Below are positions 1 through 5,321 of a DNA stretch of 5,321 bases, in pieces. The stretch comes from CAZVIK01 sp964627045 (GTDB taxonomy: Bacteria; Acidobacteriota; Terriglobia; Bryobacterales; Bryobacteraceae). A model generated the notes under the pieces. That model saw nothing but the letters and a program-made list of their open reading frames with translations, searched no databases and was not told the DNA's origin. The DNA is taken from contig CAZVIK010000252.1 of assembly GCA_964627045.1 (NCBI GenBank), forward strand, positions 1 through 5,321, given 5' to 3'. Numbering within the stretch: position 1 is the first letter of the stretch; each line of letters begins with the position of its first letter. The translations under genes were made by a program, and so were the position numbers.

Positions 1-102
1 GGCGCTCGCCCGGCAGTGGATGCACCTTAAATTACAACCAGTTGTGAGTTCCCAGAAGACGAGCCGCGGCCGGTATCCGGCAGGAGTTCCGCTGGCGTTC
101 AT
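1..102 (-). CDS. Radical SAM enzyme, N-terminal fragment (runs off the window)
   Basis: The 34 codons between an ATG at 102-100 and the window edge contain TTGCNLRCIHCRASA, a canonical CxxxCxxC radical SAM cluster motif (Cys23, Cys27, Cys30) that would bind a [4Fe-4S] cluster and S-adenosylmethionine. The preceding LVFWELT and following RASA resemble the start of NirJ/AhbD-like SPASM-type radical SAM proteins, where this motif also sits very near the N-terminus; that subgroup is a guess because the rest is outside the window. The ATG is the only ATG, GTG or TTG in frame after the TGA that ends the preceding gene. No Shine-Dalgarno is seen: the 20 bases before the start are pyrimidine-rich. 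The 42 bp between this gene and the membrane protein gene (103-144) hold no obvious terminator or promoter, so co-transcription is plausible. Substrate cannot be inferred. Confidence 0.85.
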   Translation of the reverse strand, partial: MNASGTPAGYRPRLVFWELTTGCNLRCIHCRASA

Positions 103-144
103 GGGGTAGGGAAGAGCAATTGCCGGGCCACCACCCGCCTGTAA

Positions 145-2153
145 TCAACCAGAACGCCGCCGCCGGTGTAAAACAAACGCCACTTGCCAAACGAAGCCAA
201 TCCCGAGACAAGTCCAGCTCAAAACGCGCAAAATTTGCGTTTCAGGGCCTGGAGTGAATAAATATTCAATCGTGCACTCGCCTTGGCAATCGGGCTCGAT
301 GACCGCCTGGCCGAGGTTGTCGGCACGGACCGGCCGAAGCGCGCCGTTCACCCGGGCCTGCCAGTCCGGGTGATAGGTGGCCTGGATGGACACAACCTGC
401 CCCTTTTGCAACGCCGCCCGGATGACCGCGCGGTCGTGGCTTTGCCAGGTCATGGTGGCGGCCGGCAACGCTGGGTCGTCCAGCGCGGCCACGTAGTGCC
501 GGACGGGGTCCATGTCGAGGCCGCCGGTGGGTGTGCGGGGAGGCAGGCCGGTGGGCCACAGGACATGGGCGAGGGAGTCCGATCGGCGCGGGATGCCGTA
601 AATGACGTCGTCCCCCTCGCGCCAGAGTTCGGGGAGCAACCCCTCGAACTTCCGGGGATTGTGGAAGGGCTTGAACGACTCTTTGCTTCCGGGCCCGCTC
701 ACCCCGACGGCACTCACGCCGTAGGCTTTGAGCCATAGCAGGGCCACTTCGCCTTCTTTGTCGCCGGCGTTGTCGCCCGTGAGGATCTGGTACTGGGCGA
801 CCGTCCAGAGCGGGTTCACCACCGATTGGTCCACGCCGCCCGCGAAGTGCGGGACATCGGTGAAGGCGTTCAGGAAGAAGCCCACCGAGNNNNNNNNNNA
901 GCCGGGAGCGAAGACGCGCCTGCTGGGAAGATTCCGTTCGAACCACTTCGCCTCGCGGTACTCGATGGTCGATTCGATGGCGATGGGGCGGATGCGCCGG
1001 TCGGCCGCCTTCCGGCAACGGAGCGTCCCGTAGCCCGCGACGAGCGCCCCGGCGCAGGCCAGGGCCACGAGCGTCCTCGCCCCGGCGCGTTGCAGAAGGC
1101 GTTGGGCCAGAAACACGAGCGCGAGCGCGAGCGCCATCTCCATCTCCAGGTGGTAGCGCCCGGCCTGGTGGACCAGCGCGATGCCGTACCACTCGAAGGC
1201 AAGCGTGATGGTGGCGGTGGCCAGCAGGAGGAGCCAGGCGAGCAGGAGGGCCGGCGCCAGTCGGAGCCTCCGGAACAACCAGATCGAGGCGGCTGCCACG
1301 GCGGCCCCGCCGCCAGCGAACGCCAGGCGGATGGACCCGGCCGCGACCGTGCCGCTCGCAAACCGTTCATTGTGGGCGAGCGTGGCGATGTAGGAGGGAG
1401 GGAGAAACGGAGAGGCGATCGCATAGGCGGTCAGACCCAAGCCGGCGGCCGTCACCCACGGCTTCCACTGGAGAAGACCCGGCCGGGAAAGCATCCACGC
1501 AAGCACCGCCATGGCCAGCGCCGCCGGCCCCAACCAATTGGTACCGGGCCCGCCGCCAAGCCCAGCACGGTGGCGAACCACCATACCGGGCGACGCCTTT
1601 CGAAGGCCGTCGCCAGCAGCCACAAGGCCAGCGGCAACAGGGTCAGCGAGGTGATGTGCGGACCTTCGCCGTACTGAAGCATCGCCTGCAAACGCCGCAG
1701 CCCCCAGACGCCGCCGGCGTCGCGTTGCACCGTCGGTATCAACCACGTGGAGGTGGACACCAGGGTGTAGAACAGGCCGCCGGCAAAGCCGATGGCGCGC
1801 GACGCGCCCAGGCGCACCGCGAGGGCGTGGAGAGCGACGGGGCCGAGGCTGTAAAACACCGCCGTCACGGCGTGGTAAGCGTGCGGAACGCTCAGGCCCC
1901 CGAGCGCCGATGCGGCGGCCACGGTGCGGTGCAGCAGCGGCGGATAGGTGTTCACATAGGGGATGCCGCCGTACCACAGGGGAAACCAGCTGAGATCGTT
2001 CCAGTGCTCGCGCGCCCAACGCGCGATGGCGATGAACGAGGCTTCGATGGAGCCCATCTCGTCGAGGTATTCGATGCCCAGCAGGCGGCGGACCAGGAAC
2101 AGGTTCAGCAGGAACAGGGCGAGCGGCCAGAGCCAGGCCGAGCGGGGCTTCAT
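145..2153 (-). CDS. Polytopic membrane protein of the PTPS-related/YfhO-like type, GT-C-like (frameshifted, contains a gap)
   Basis: After correcting one frameshift (near 1546-1551) and closing the N gap at 890-899, this reads as 665 residues. The start, an ATG at 2153-2151 in MKPRSAWLWP, lacks a visible Shine-Dalgarno but precedes the first membrane segment (about 8-25). Next comes a first outer loop with YLDEMGSIEASF (30-41) and WYGGIPYVNTYPPLLH (60-75), a pattern I associate with '6-pyruvoyl-tetrahydropterin synthase-related' membrane proteins (PF10131), which despite the name are not enzymes of that pathway and look like GT-C glycosyltransferases. About ten more hydrophobic segments lie between 94 and 376. 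Residues 378-635 form a soluble, probably extracytoplasmic domain with RVFAPGSVGFFLNAFTD (413-429) and a YfhO-like beta-rich end (ATYHPDWQARVNG, 588-600). A last helix (637-657) and basic tail RRRRSG follow. A glycosyltransferase or cell-envelope role is inference; no substrate can be named. It starts 38 bp after the permease gene. Confidence 0.85.
890..899. other. Assembly gap (10 N) inside the membrane protein gene
   Basis: Ten Ns, a fixed-size scaffold placeholder. On the minus strand the flanks are GCTCCCGGCT before and CTCGGTGGGC after. They share the two bases CT; merging them gives GCTCCCGGCTCGGTGGGC, translated APGSVG, and keeps the reading frame, since 12 bases are removed. The merged protein reads RVFAPGSVGFFLNAFTD with nothing obviously missing. 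A 2-bp match can occur by chance, so the true gap length remains uncertain. Confidence 0.9.
1546..1551 (-). other. Frameshift: probable missing base in GGGCCC
   Basis: The N-terminal frame of the membrane protein reads clearly to WWFATVLGLAAG, then turns into arginine- and tryptophan-rich nonsense (GWGRRRWPWRC). The neighbouring frame takes over at GTNWLGPAALAMAVLAW, a normal membrane segment. Adding one base in the GGGCCC run (GGG CCC GGT ACC AAT TGG, read GPGTNW) joins both halves and makes the whole gene a multiple of three. A short G/C homopolymer and other faults in this window favour a sequencing error over a true mutation, but a real inactivating mutation is not excluded. Confidence 0.8.
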
Positions 2154-2165
2154 AAGGATAGAAGA

Positions 2166-2181
2166 CCACGATTCGGCGTGG
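2166..2181 (-). other. Small hairpin between permease and membrane protein genes
   Basis: On the minus strand CCACG-CCGAAT-CGTGG forms a 5-bp perfect stem with a 6-nt loop, followed by TCTTCTATCCTT and then the ATG of the membrane protein. It begins 11 bp after the permease stop codon. The pyrimidine tail is not a true U-tract, so at best this is a weak terminator or attenuator. It could equally be chance in a GC-rich spacer. Confidence 0.25.
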
Positions 2182-2191
2182 CGCGTCAGGC

Positions 2192-4831
2192 CTATTCCTG
2201 CCGCAACGCGGCTGCCGGAGCGATGCGTAGCGCACGGCGCACCGCGGGCAGGGCCGCCAGCCCCGAGGCCGCGGCGAGCAACACGACAGCGGCCGCGTAA
2301 GTGGGCACATCGAGCGGGCTCAGGCCGTAGATCTGAGCCTTCAGCGGCAGGGAAACGGCATAGCCCACGGCAATTCCGCCGGCAAGGCCCAGCCCGGCCG
2401 GACGCCAGGATTGCGCCAGCACCAGGCGGACAATGCCGGCTTGCGTGGCGCCCAGAGCGACCGGTTTTCAATTCCCCTTGTTCCGGGTCCCCCGGCAATT
2501 CTCCGGGCAAGGCCCCCCCCGGCGGGAGGCCGTGTTTGGGCCACCACCCGGGGGAAAATGCGGCTTGCGTGGCGCCCAGAGCGACCCGGATTCCAATCTC
2601 CCTGGTCCGTCGCGCCACGGCAAACGAAAGCAGGGCGCCGGTTCCGAGGGCCGCGAGCGCGAGCGCCAGGACGCCGGTCAGGCCGATGACGGTCGCACCT
2701 TTGCGAGTGCCTTCCGTGGCGCTTTCGAACAGTGTGGAAAGCAAGTCAAAACGGAGCGGCGGATCGCCGGGCGATTGCAGGGCCGCGCGGATGGCGGGCA
2801 GATGAGCGCCCGGCGGGCCGCCGGTGCGGATCAGCAGGACACCGCCGCGAACCGACGGATCGGCGCCGGCCAACGGATAGTAGAGTTCCACTGCGTCGCC
2901 GTCGCGCAGTTCGATGGTACGGGCGCTGGCGGCGATGCCTACGATGAACCTGTCCCGGATGGGTTTGCCGATGGGGTCTTCCCCGGGCCAGGCGCGGCGA
3001 GCCAAGGACTCGCTTACGATCGCAGCGTTACGCTCGCCGGAGTGGAAGGTGCGCCCGCGCAAGATGGAGATTCGCATGGTCTCGAAGAAGTCCGGATCGA
3101 CGGCGTTAACGGAGGCCATCACCGGGAGGCCGGCCGTCCCTGAGACGCCTTCGGTCCACCGGCGGTTCGACAGCAACGGCACGGCTGCCGCCGAGACGCT
3201 GCGGACGCCCGGAACCGCCTCGGCGCGCCGGCGCAGTTCGTCGAACCGGACCTGCCGCATCGCTCCGGAGTAGCCCCGCTCACCAAGCGCAGGGTCCACC
3301 GCGACGACCTCGCGGAATTCAAATCCCGCGGGCGTGGTAAGAACGTGCTGAAGGCTGCGGACGTAGAGGCCCGCGACGATGAGCAGGACGCAGGTGNNNN
3401 NNNNNNGGTGGCCGTCGTCTGGATGCCGACGAAAACGCCGCGGGCGCGGGTGGAGCAATGACGCGGACGCAAAAACTGGAGCGCCGGCGCGAGGCCGAAG
3501 AGCCCGGCGGAAAGCAGGGTTACCGCGACTGCGAACAGCGCGACCCTCCAATCCAGACCGCGCCCCGCGTAGAGAGGAAGCTCCAGAGAGCGCAAGATGA
3601 GAGCTGTACCGAGGTAGCTGAGAAGCAGCCCGGCGACGCAGGCGGCCGAGGCCGCGAGCAAAGCTTCGGTGACCAATTGCCGGACGATCCTAATGCGGCC
3701 CGCGCCGAGTGAGGCGCGAATCGAGATCTCGCGGGCGCGCACGGTGGCGCGCGCCAACTGGAGCGTGTCGGCATTCGATAGGGAGACGGCCAACACCATG
3801 GCCACCAGGGTGCCGAAGAAGGTGAGAATGCCGTAGGTGGAGGGGCGGAGGCGCACGGCACGCCCGGCGGGAACGCAGTCCAGCCACCGGTTTTCGCCAA
3901 TCGAGCCGGGGTACTGGCGGTCCAAGGCGGCGACAAGCGGGAGGAGTCCTTTTTCGGCCGCCGATTCGCTTAAGCCGGGGCGGAGGCGCGCGAACACGTA
4001 GACCGACGTCCGGGACTCGTTGTGCAGCAGGTCGCTCCCCGGGAAAAACCAGGCGTGGTGTTCGATGGGAAGCCAAAGATCGACCGCGACCGGATCGAGG
4101 CCGGTGAACTCTTCCGAAGCTATGCCGGTCACGACAACGGGCTTTCGGTTGACGATGACGGTCCGGCCCACGATGGACGGGTCCGAGGCGAATTGACGCC
4201 GCCAGAACGCGAAACCGAGCACCGCCACAGGGGCGGCGGCCGAGCCGTCGCGAACGGAATCGAAAACACGCCCCCGCGCGGCGGCCGGGCCCAGTTGCTC
4301 GAAGTAGTCCACCGACACGAACCGCGCGAACGCGTTCCGTTCGGCGTCAGCCCCGATTTGCACGTCGGCCGGCGTCTGGGCCAGAGTCGCGTCGAACAGG
4401 CGGGCGTTATCGCGCAGGAAGGCAAAGGCCGGATACGACATGGCCGTGGACAAGCTCTCCGGACCGCGAAGGTGCAGTGCGAAGACGCGCGAGGGCGCGC
4501 GGATGGGAAGCGGGCGCAACACGGTGACGTTGAACACCTGGAACGCGGTGAGGGCTACCGCCATTCCCAGCGCCACCACCGTCACGATGACGGCGGAGAA
4601 ACCCGGTGAACGCCGGAGGACTCGAACGCCGAACCGGAGGTCCTGCAAGAGCGCGTCCAACCACGCCCAGCCCCAGACGTCGCGCGCTTCTTCCCGCAAG
4701 CGGAGGGTGCTGCCGAAGGCGCGGCGATCCCCGGCCGGCATCTGCGCCCGGTGGATGTCCATTTCTTCCTCCAGAAGGTGCTCCATCTTCCGGCGGTTCA
4801 GCAGGTACCAGAGGCGGCGGAATGAATTCAT
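2192..4831 (-). CDS. ADOP-family orphan ABC permease (MacB/FtsX-like, duplicated)
   Basis: Corrected for the 10-N gap and a 124-bp duplication artefact, this reads as exactly 833 residues, within the usual size of the family. An N-terminal cytoplasmic segment (1-77) carries the family-typical EEEMDIHRAQM (21-31) and the stretch REEARDVWGWAWLDALLQD (46-64). Transmembrane helix 1 is about 79-104. A MacB-type periplasmic domain (about 110-330) holds SYPAFAFLRD and the N-terminal FtsX domain (332-453) has AREISIRASLGAGR (366-379). The second half repeats this plan: helix 465-489, periplasmic domain about 490-700, and FtsX domain 707-833 with RRTREIGIRVALGAT (736-750), SPLDVPTY and a C-terminal AAALRQE. 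Such permeases are known from Acidobacteriota without a linked ATPase, and none is visible here; substrate is unknown. The start is fixed by a strong Shine-Dalgarno, AGGGAGG, six bases before the ATG and overlapping the padR stop. Regulation by the upstream PadR is inferred from position. Confidence 0.93.
2368..2623. repeat. Degenerate direct duplication of about 125 bp, probably a mis-joined contig overlap
   Basis: Two units, about 2368-2492 and 2493-2617, share a 25-bp identical core (2438-2462 and 2562-2586, offset 124). Left of the first core and right of the second the sequence is clean coding DNA. Between the cores (2463-2561) it is a noisy copy of both flanks: 2463-2497 imitates 2587-2623, and 2493-2561 imitates 2368-2437, with many substitutions, a run of eight C and broken frames. 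CGGCAA occurs at 2368, 2493 and 2618. Collapsing to one core copy gives RVALGATQAGIVRLVLAQS, the expected FtsX sequence. This pattern fits two poor-quality contig ends joined instead of merged. Confidence 0.85.
3397..3406. other. Assembly gap (10 N) inside the permease gene
   Basis: Ten Ns. On the minus strand the flanks are ACGACGGCCACC before and CACCTGCGTCCTG after. They share CACC; merging them gives ACGACGGCCACCTGCGTC (TTATCV) and brings the upstream and downstream frames into register. The merged stretch GVFVGIQTTATCVLLIVAGL aligns without gap to the central helix usual in this family, recalled roughly as LLVVAQVALSLVLLVGAGL. The real gap is therefore probably zero length with a 4-bp overlap. 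Confidence 0.9.
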
Positions 4832-4837
4832 GCGCGT

Positions 4838-4844
4838 CCTCCCT
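4838..4844 (-). promoter_or_regulatory. Shine-Dalgarno of the permease gene, overlapping the padR stop
   Basis: On the minus strand TAGGGAGGACGCGCATG joins the two genes: TAG is the padR stop, AGGGAGG is a near-perfect ribosome binding site, and the permease ATG follows after six bases. The overlap of stop and ribosome binding site suggests translational coupling, so regulator and permease would be made from one transcript. Confidence 0.85.
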
Positions 4845-5169
4845 AGGCCCCGCGCAGCACGGCGGCGATGGCCTCGGTGACCGTTTGATGCTGGGCGATC
4901 TCGGTGTCGAGCTGGCGGCGGCCGGCGGCGGTCAGCGTATAGAACCGGACACGGCGGCCCGTCTCCGAAATGCCCCATTCGGCCTTGACCCAACCGTTCA
5001 CCAACATGCGTTGCAACGCGGGATACAAAGACCCCTCCTCCGCGCGCAAGACCTCATTCGATAGAACGTGAATGCGCTGTGCGAGGGCATAGCCGTGCAG
5101 CCGGCCGCCACGAAGCACGCGGAGGATCAACATGATGAGAGCGCCGGGAGGGAAATTGACCGTTGGCAT
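4843..5169 (-). CDS. PadR-family transcriptional regulator
   Basis: A complete 108-residue protein, the usual size of the short PadR subfamily 2. The winged helix-turn-helix (about 8-83) contains LRGGRLHGYALAQRI (residues 19-33), then EEGSLYPALQRMLVNGWVKAEW, which holds the recognition helix and is the most conserved PadR signature, then SETGRRVRFYTLTAAGRRQL, the wing plus the tyrosine-containing strand. Residues 84-108 form a single amphipathic helix likely used for dimerisation. PadR proteins are mostly repressors that bind a dyad in their own promoter and release it on binding a ligand; the ligand here is unknown. The ATG at 5169-5167 is chosen because homologues begin a few residues before the hydrophobic first helix and because a promoter lies just upstream. 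The gene is 11 bp upstream of the permease and presumably controls it. Confidence 0.95.
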   Translation of the reverse strand: MPTVNFPPGALIMLILRVLRGGRLHGYALAQRIHVLSNEVLRAEEGSLYPALQRMLVNGWVKAEWGISETGRRVRFYTLTAAGRRQLDTEIAQHQTVTEAIAAVLRGA

Positions 5170-5206
5170 AGGCTAACCATCCCTAGTATACCTATGCCTC
5201 AAGGCA
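5165..5206 (-). promoter_or_regulatory. Putative PadR operator: two inverted repeats around the -10 box
   Basis: Two perfect dyads overlap the promoter. TGCCT-TG-AGGCA (5206-5195) fills most of the spacer between the -35 and -10 boxes. GGCATAGG (5198-5191) and CCTATGCC (5172-5165) are an 8-bp inverted pair flanking the -10 box, 18 bp apart, the second reaching into the padR start codon. A GTATAC palindrome (5191-5186) overlaps the -10. Autoregulation through a promoter dyad is common in PadR proteins; assignment to this protein is inference. An mRNA hairpin is unlikely because the first arm lies upstream of the predicted transcription start. Confidence 0.5.
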
Positions 5207-5212
5207 AGTCAA
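5185..5212 (-). promoter_or_regulatory. Sigma-70-type promoter of padR
   Basis: On the minus strand TTGACT (5212-5207) and TATACT (5190-5185) are separated by 16 bp, close to the consensus -35 and -10 boxes. A start site about seven bases after the -10 box would fall near 5178, leaving only about 9 nt before the padR ATG at 5169. The mRNA would then be nearly leaderless, and the AGGG at 5184-5181 would lie at or before the start site and so not serve as a ribosome binding site. This is the only AT-containing stretch in an otherwise GC-rich spacer between the upstream gene and padR. Confidence 0.75.
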
Positions 5213-5248
5213 GGGGCGCGTTCGAGGCGCGGGCGCCCGGCGGGGGGC

Positions 5249-5321
5249 TCACTGCGACCCGAGGTAAAGGAAGCGGGCGATGAACAGCATGCGGTAACCG
5301 TAGCGGTGGAACTTGTCCTGC
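5249..5321 (-). CDS. C-terminal fragment of an unidentified protein
   Basis: From the window edge the minus strand reads 24 codons, including the stop TGA at 5251-5249: QDKFHRYGYRMLFIARFLY followed by LGSQ. The sequence has codon usage with G/C in most third positions, aromatic and basic residues in an amphipathic pattern, and a natural stop before a spacer that contains the padR promoter, which together support a real gene end. I do not recognise the family from 23 residues. It shares the orientation of the other genes; the padR promoter between them suggests a separate transcription unit, although no convincing terminator is seen in the 79-bp spacer (5170-5248). Confidence 0.55.
   Translation of the reverse strand, partial: QDKFHRYGYRMLFIARFLYLGSQ

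Noticed and set aside
2154..2310. Extension of the membrane protein frame upstream of 2153
   Set aside because: The upstream part overlaps the conserved permease C-terminus, and the ATG at 2153 immediately precedes a membrane segment as expected.
2368..2623. Genuine tandem duplication or a small mobile insertion in the permease gene
   Set aside because: No terminal inverted repeats, no coding content, and noise confined to the middle between two identical cores; an assembly artefact explains it better.
826..3143. Long plus-strand open frames opposite the membrane protein and permease genes (for example 826-1677, 1963-2805, 2433-3143)
   Set aside because: They encode low-complexity Arg/Gly/Ala/Pro-rich protein without recognisable domains and lie antisense to clearly conserved genes; they are shadows expected in GC-rich DNA. 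Some also read through the N gaps.
4832..4993. Extension of the permease gene upstream into the padR region, where the frame stays open to an ATG at 4993
   Set aside because: The residues there overlap padR in another frame and show no similarity to the family; the ATG at 4831 has an excellent Shine-Dalgarno and gives the normal N-terminus.
5211..5243. GGGCGC/GCGCCC stem on the minus strand after the upstream gene as an intrinsic terminator
   Set aside because: The 6-bp stem has a 13-nt loop and no U-tract follows; such pairings are frequent in GC-rich spacers.

Overview
The window is GC-rich bacterial DNA with every supportable gene on the minus strand. Reading in the direction of transcription (from high to low coordinates), the order is: the 3' end of an unidentified gene (5249-5321); a promoter and a PadR-family repressor gene (4843-5169); a very large MacB/FtsX-like permease (2192-4831); a polytopic membrane protein with a large C-terminal exported domain (145-2153); and the first 34 codons of a radical SAM enzyme (1-102). 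A small PadR regulator directly followed by a duplicated MacB-type permease of about 830 residues, with no ATPase gene beside it, is the hallmark of the 'acidobacterial duplicated orphan permease' (ADOP) family. I therefore infer Acidobacteriota, probably a Solibacter/Bryobacter-like lineage. The lineage is inference from gene content only.

The sequence is a draft assembly with visible damage, and recognising this matters for reading the genes. Two 10-N gaps (890-899 and 3397-3406) look like placeholders: the flanks share 2 bp and 4 bp respectively, and collapsing them gives continuous, family-like protein. A degenerate direct duplication at 2368-2623 looks like two low-quality contig ends joined head to tail; removing 124 bp restores the conserved C-terminal permease domain. 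A single missing base at about 1546-1551 splits the membrane protein. With these corrections the permease is exactly 833 codons plus stop and the membrane protein exactly 665 codons plus stop.

Functional reading: PadR probably represses its own promoter (TTGACT, 16 bp, TATACT, overlapped by two inverted repeats) and so controls the downstream permease, to which it is joined by an 11-bp spacer whose Shine-Dalgarno overlaps the padR stop codon. The membrane protein follows 38 bp after the permease and the radical SAM gene 42 bp after that, all in one direction, so a four-gene transcription unit is possible but not proven. I see no RNA genes, insertion sequences, CRISPR arrays or phage genes. 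No stretch longer than 300 bases lacks a gene. I did not find a clearly novel system; the most informative observations are the reconstructable assembly faults, the operator-like architecture of the padR promoter, and the short radical SAM start at the window edge.
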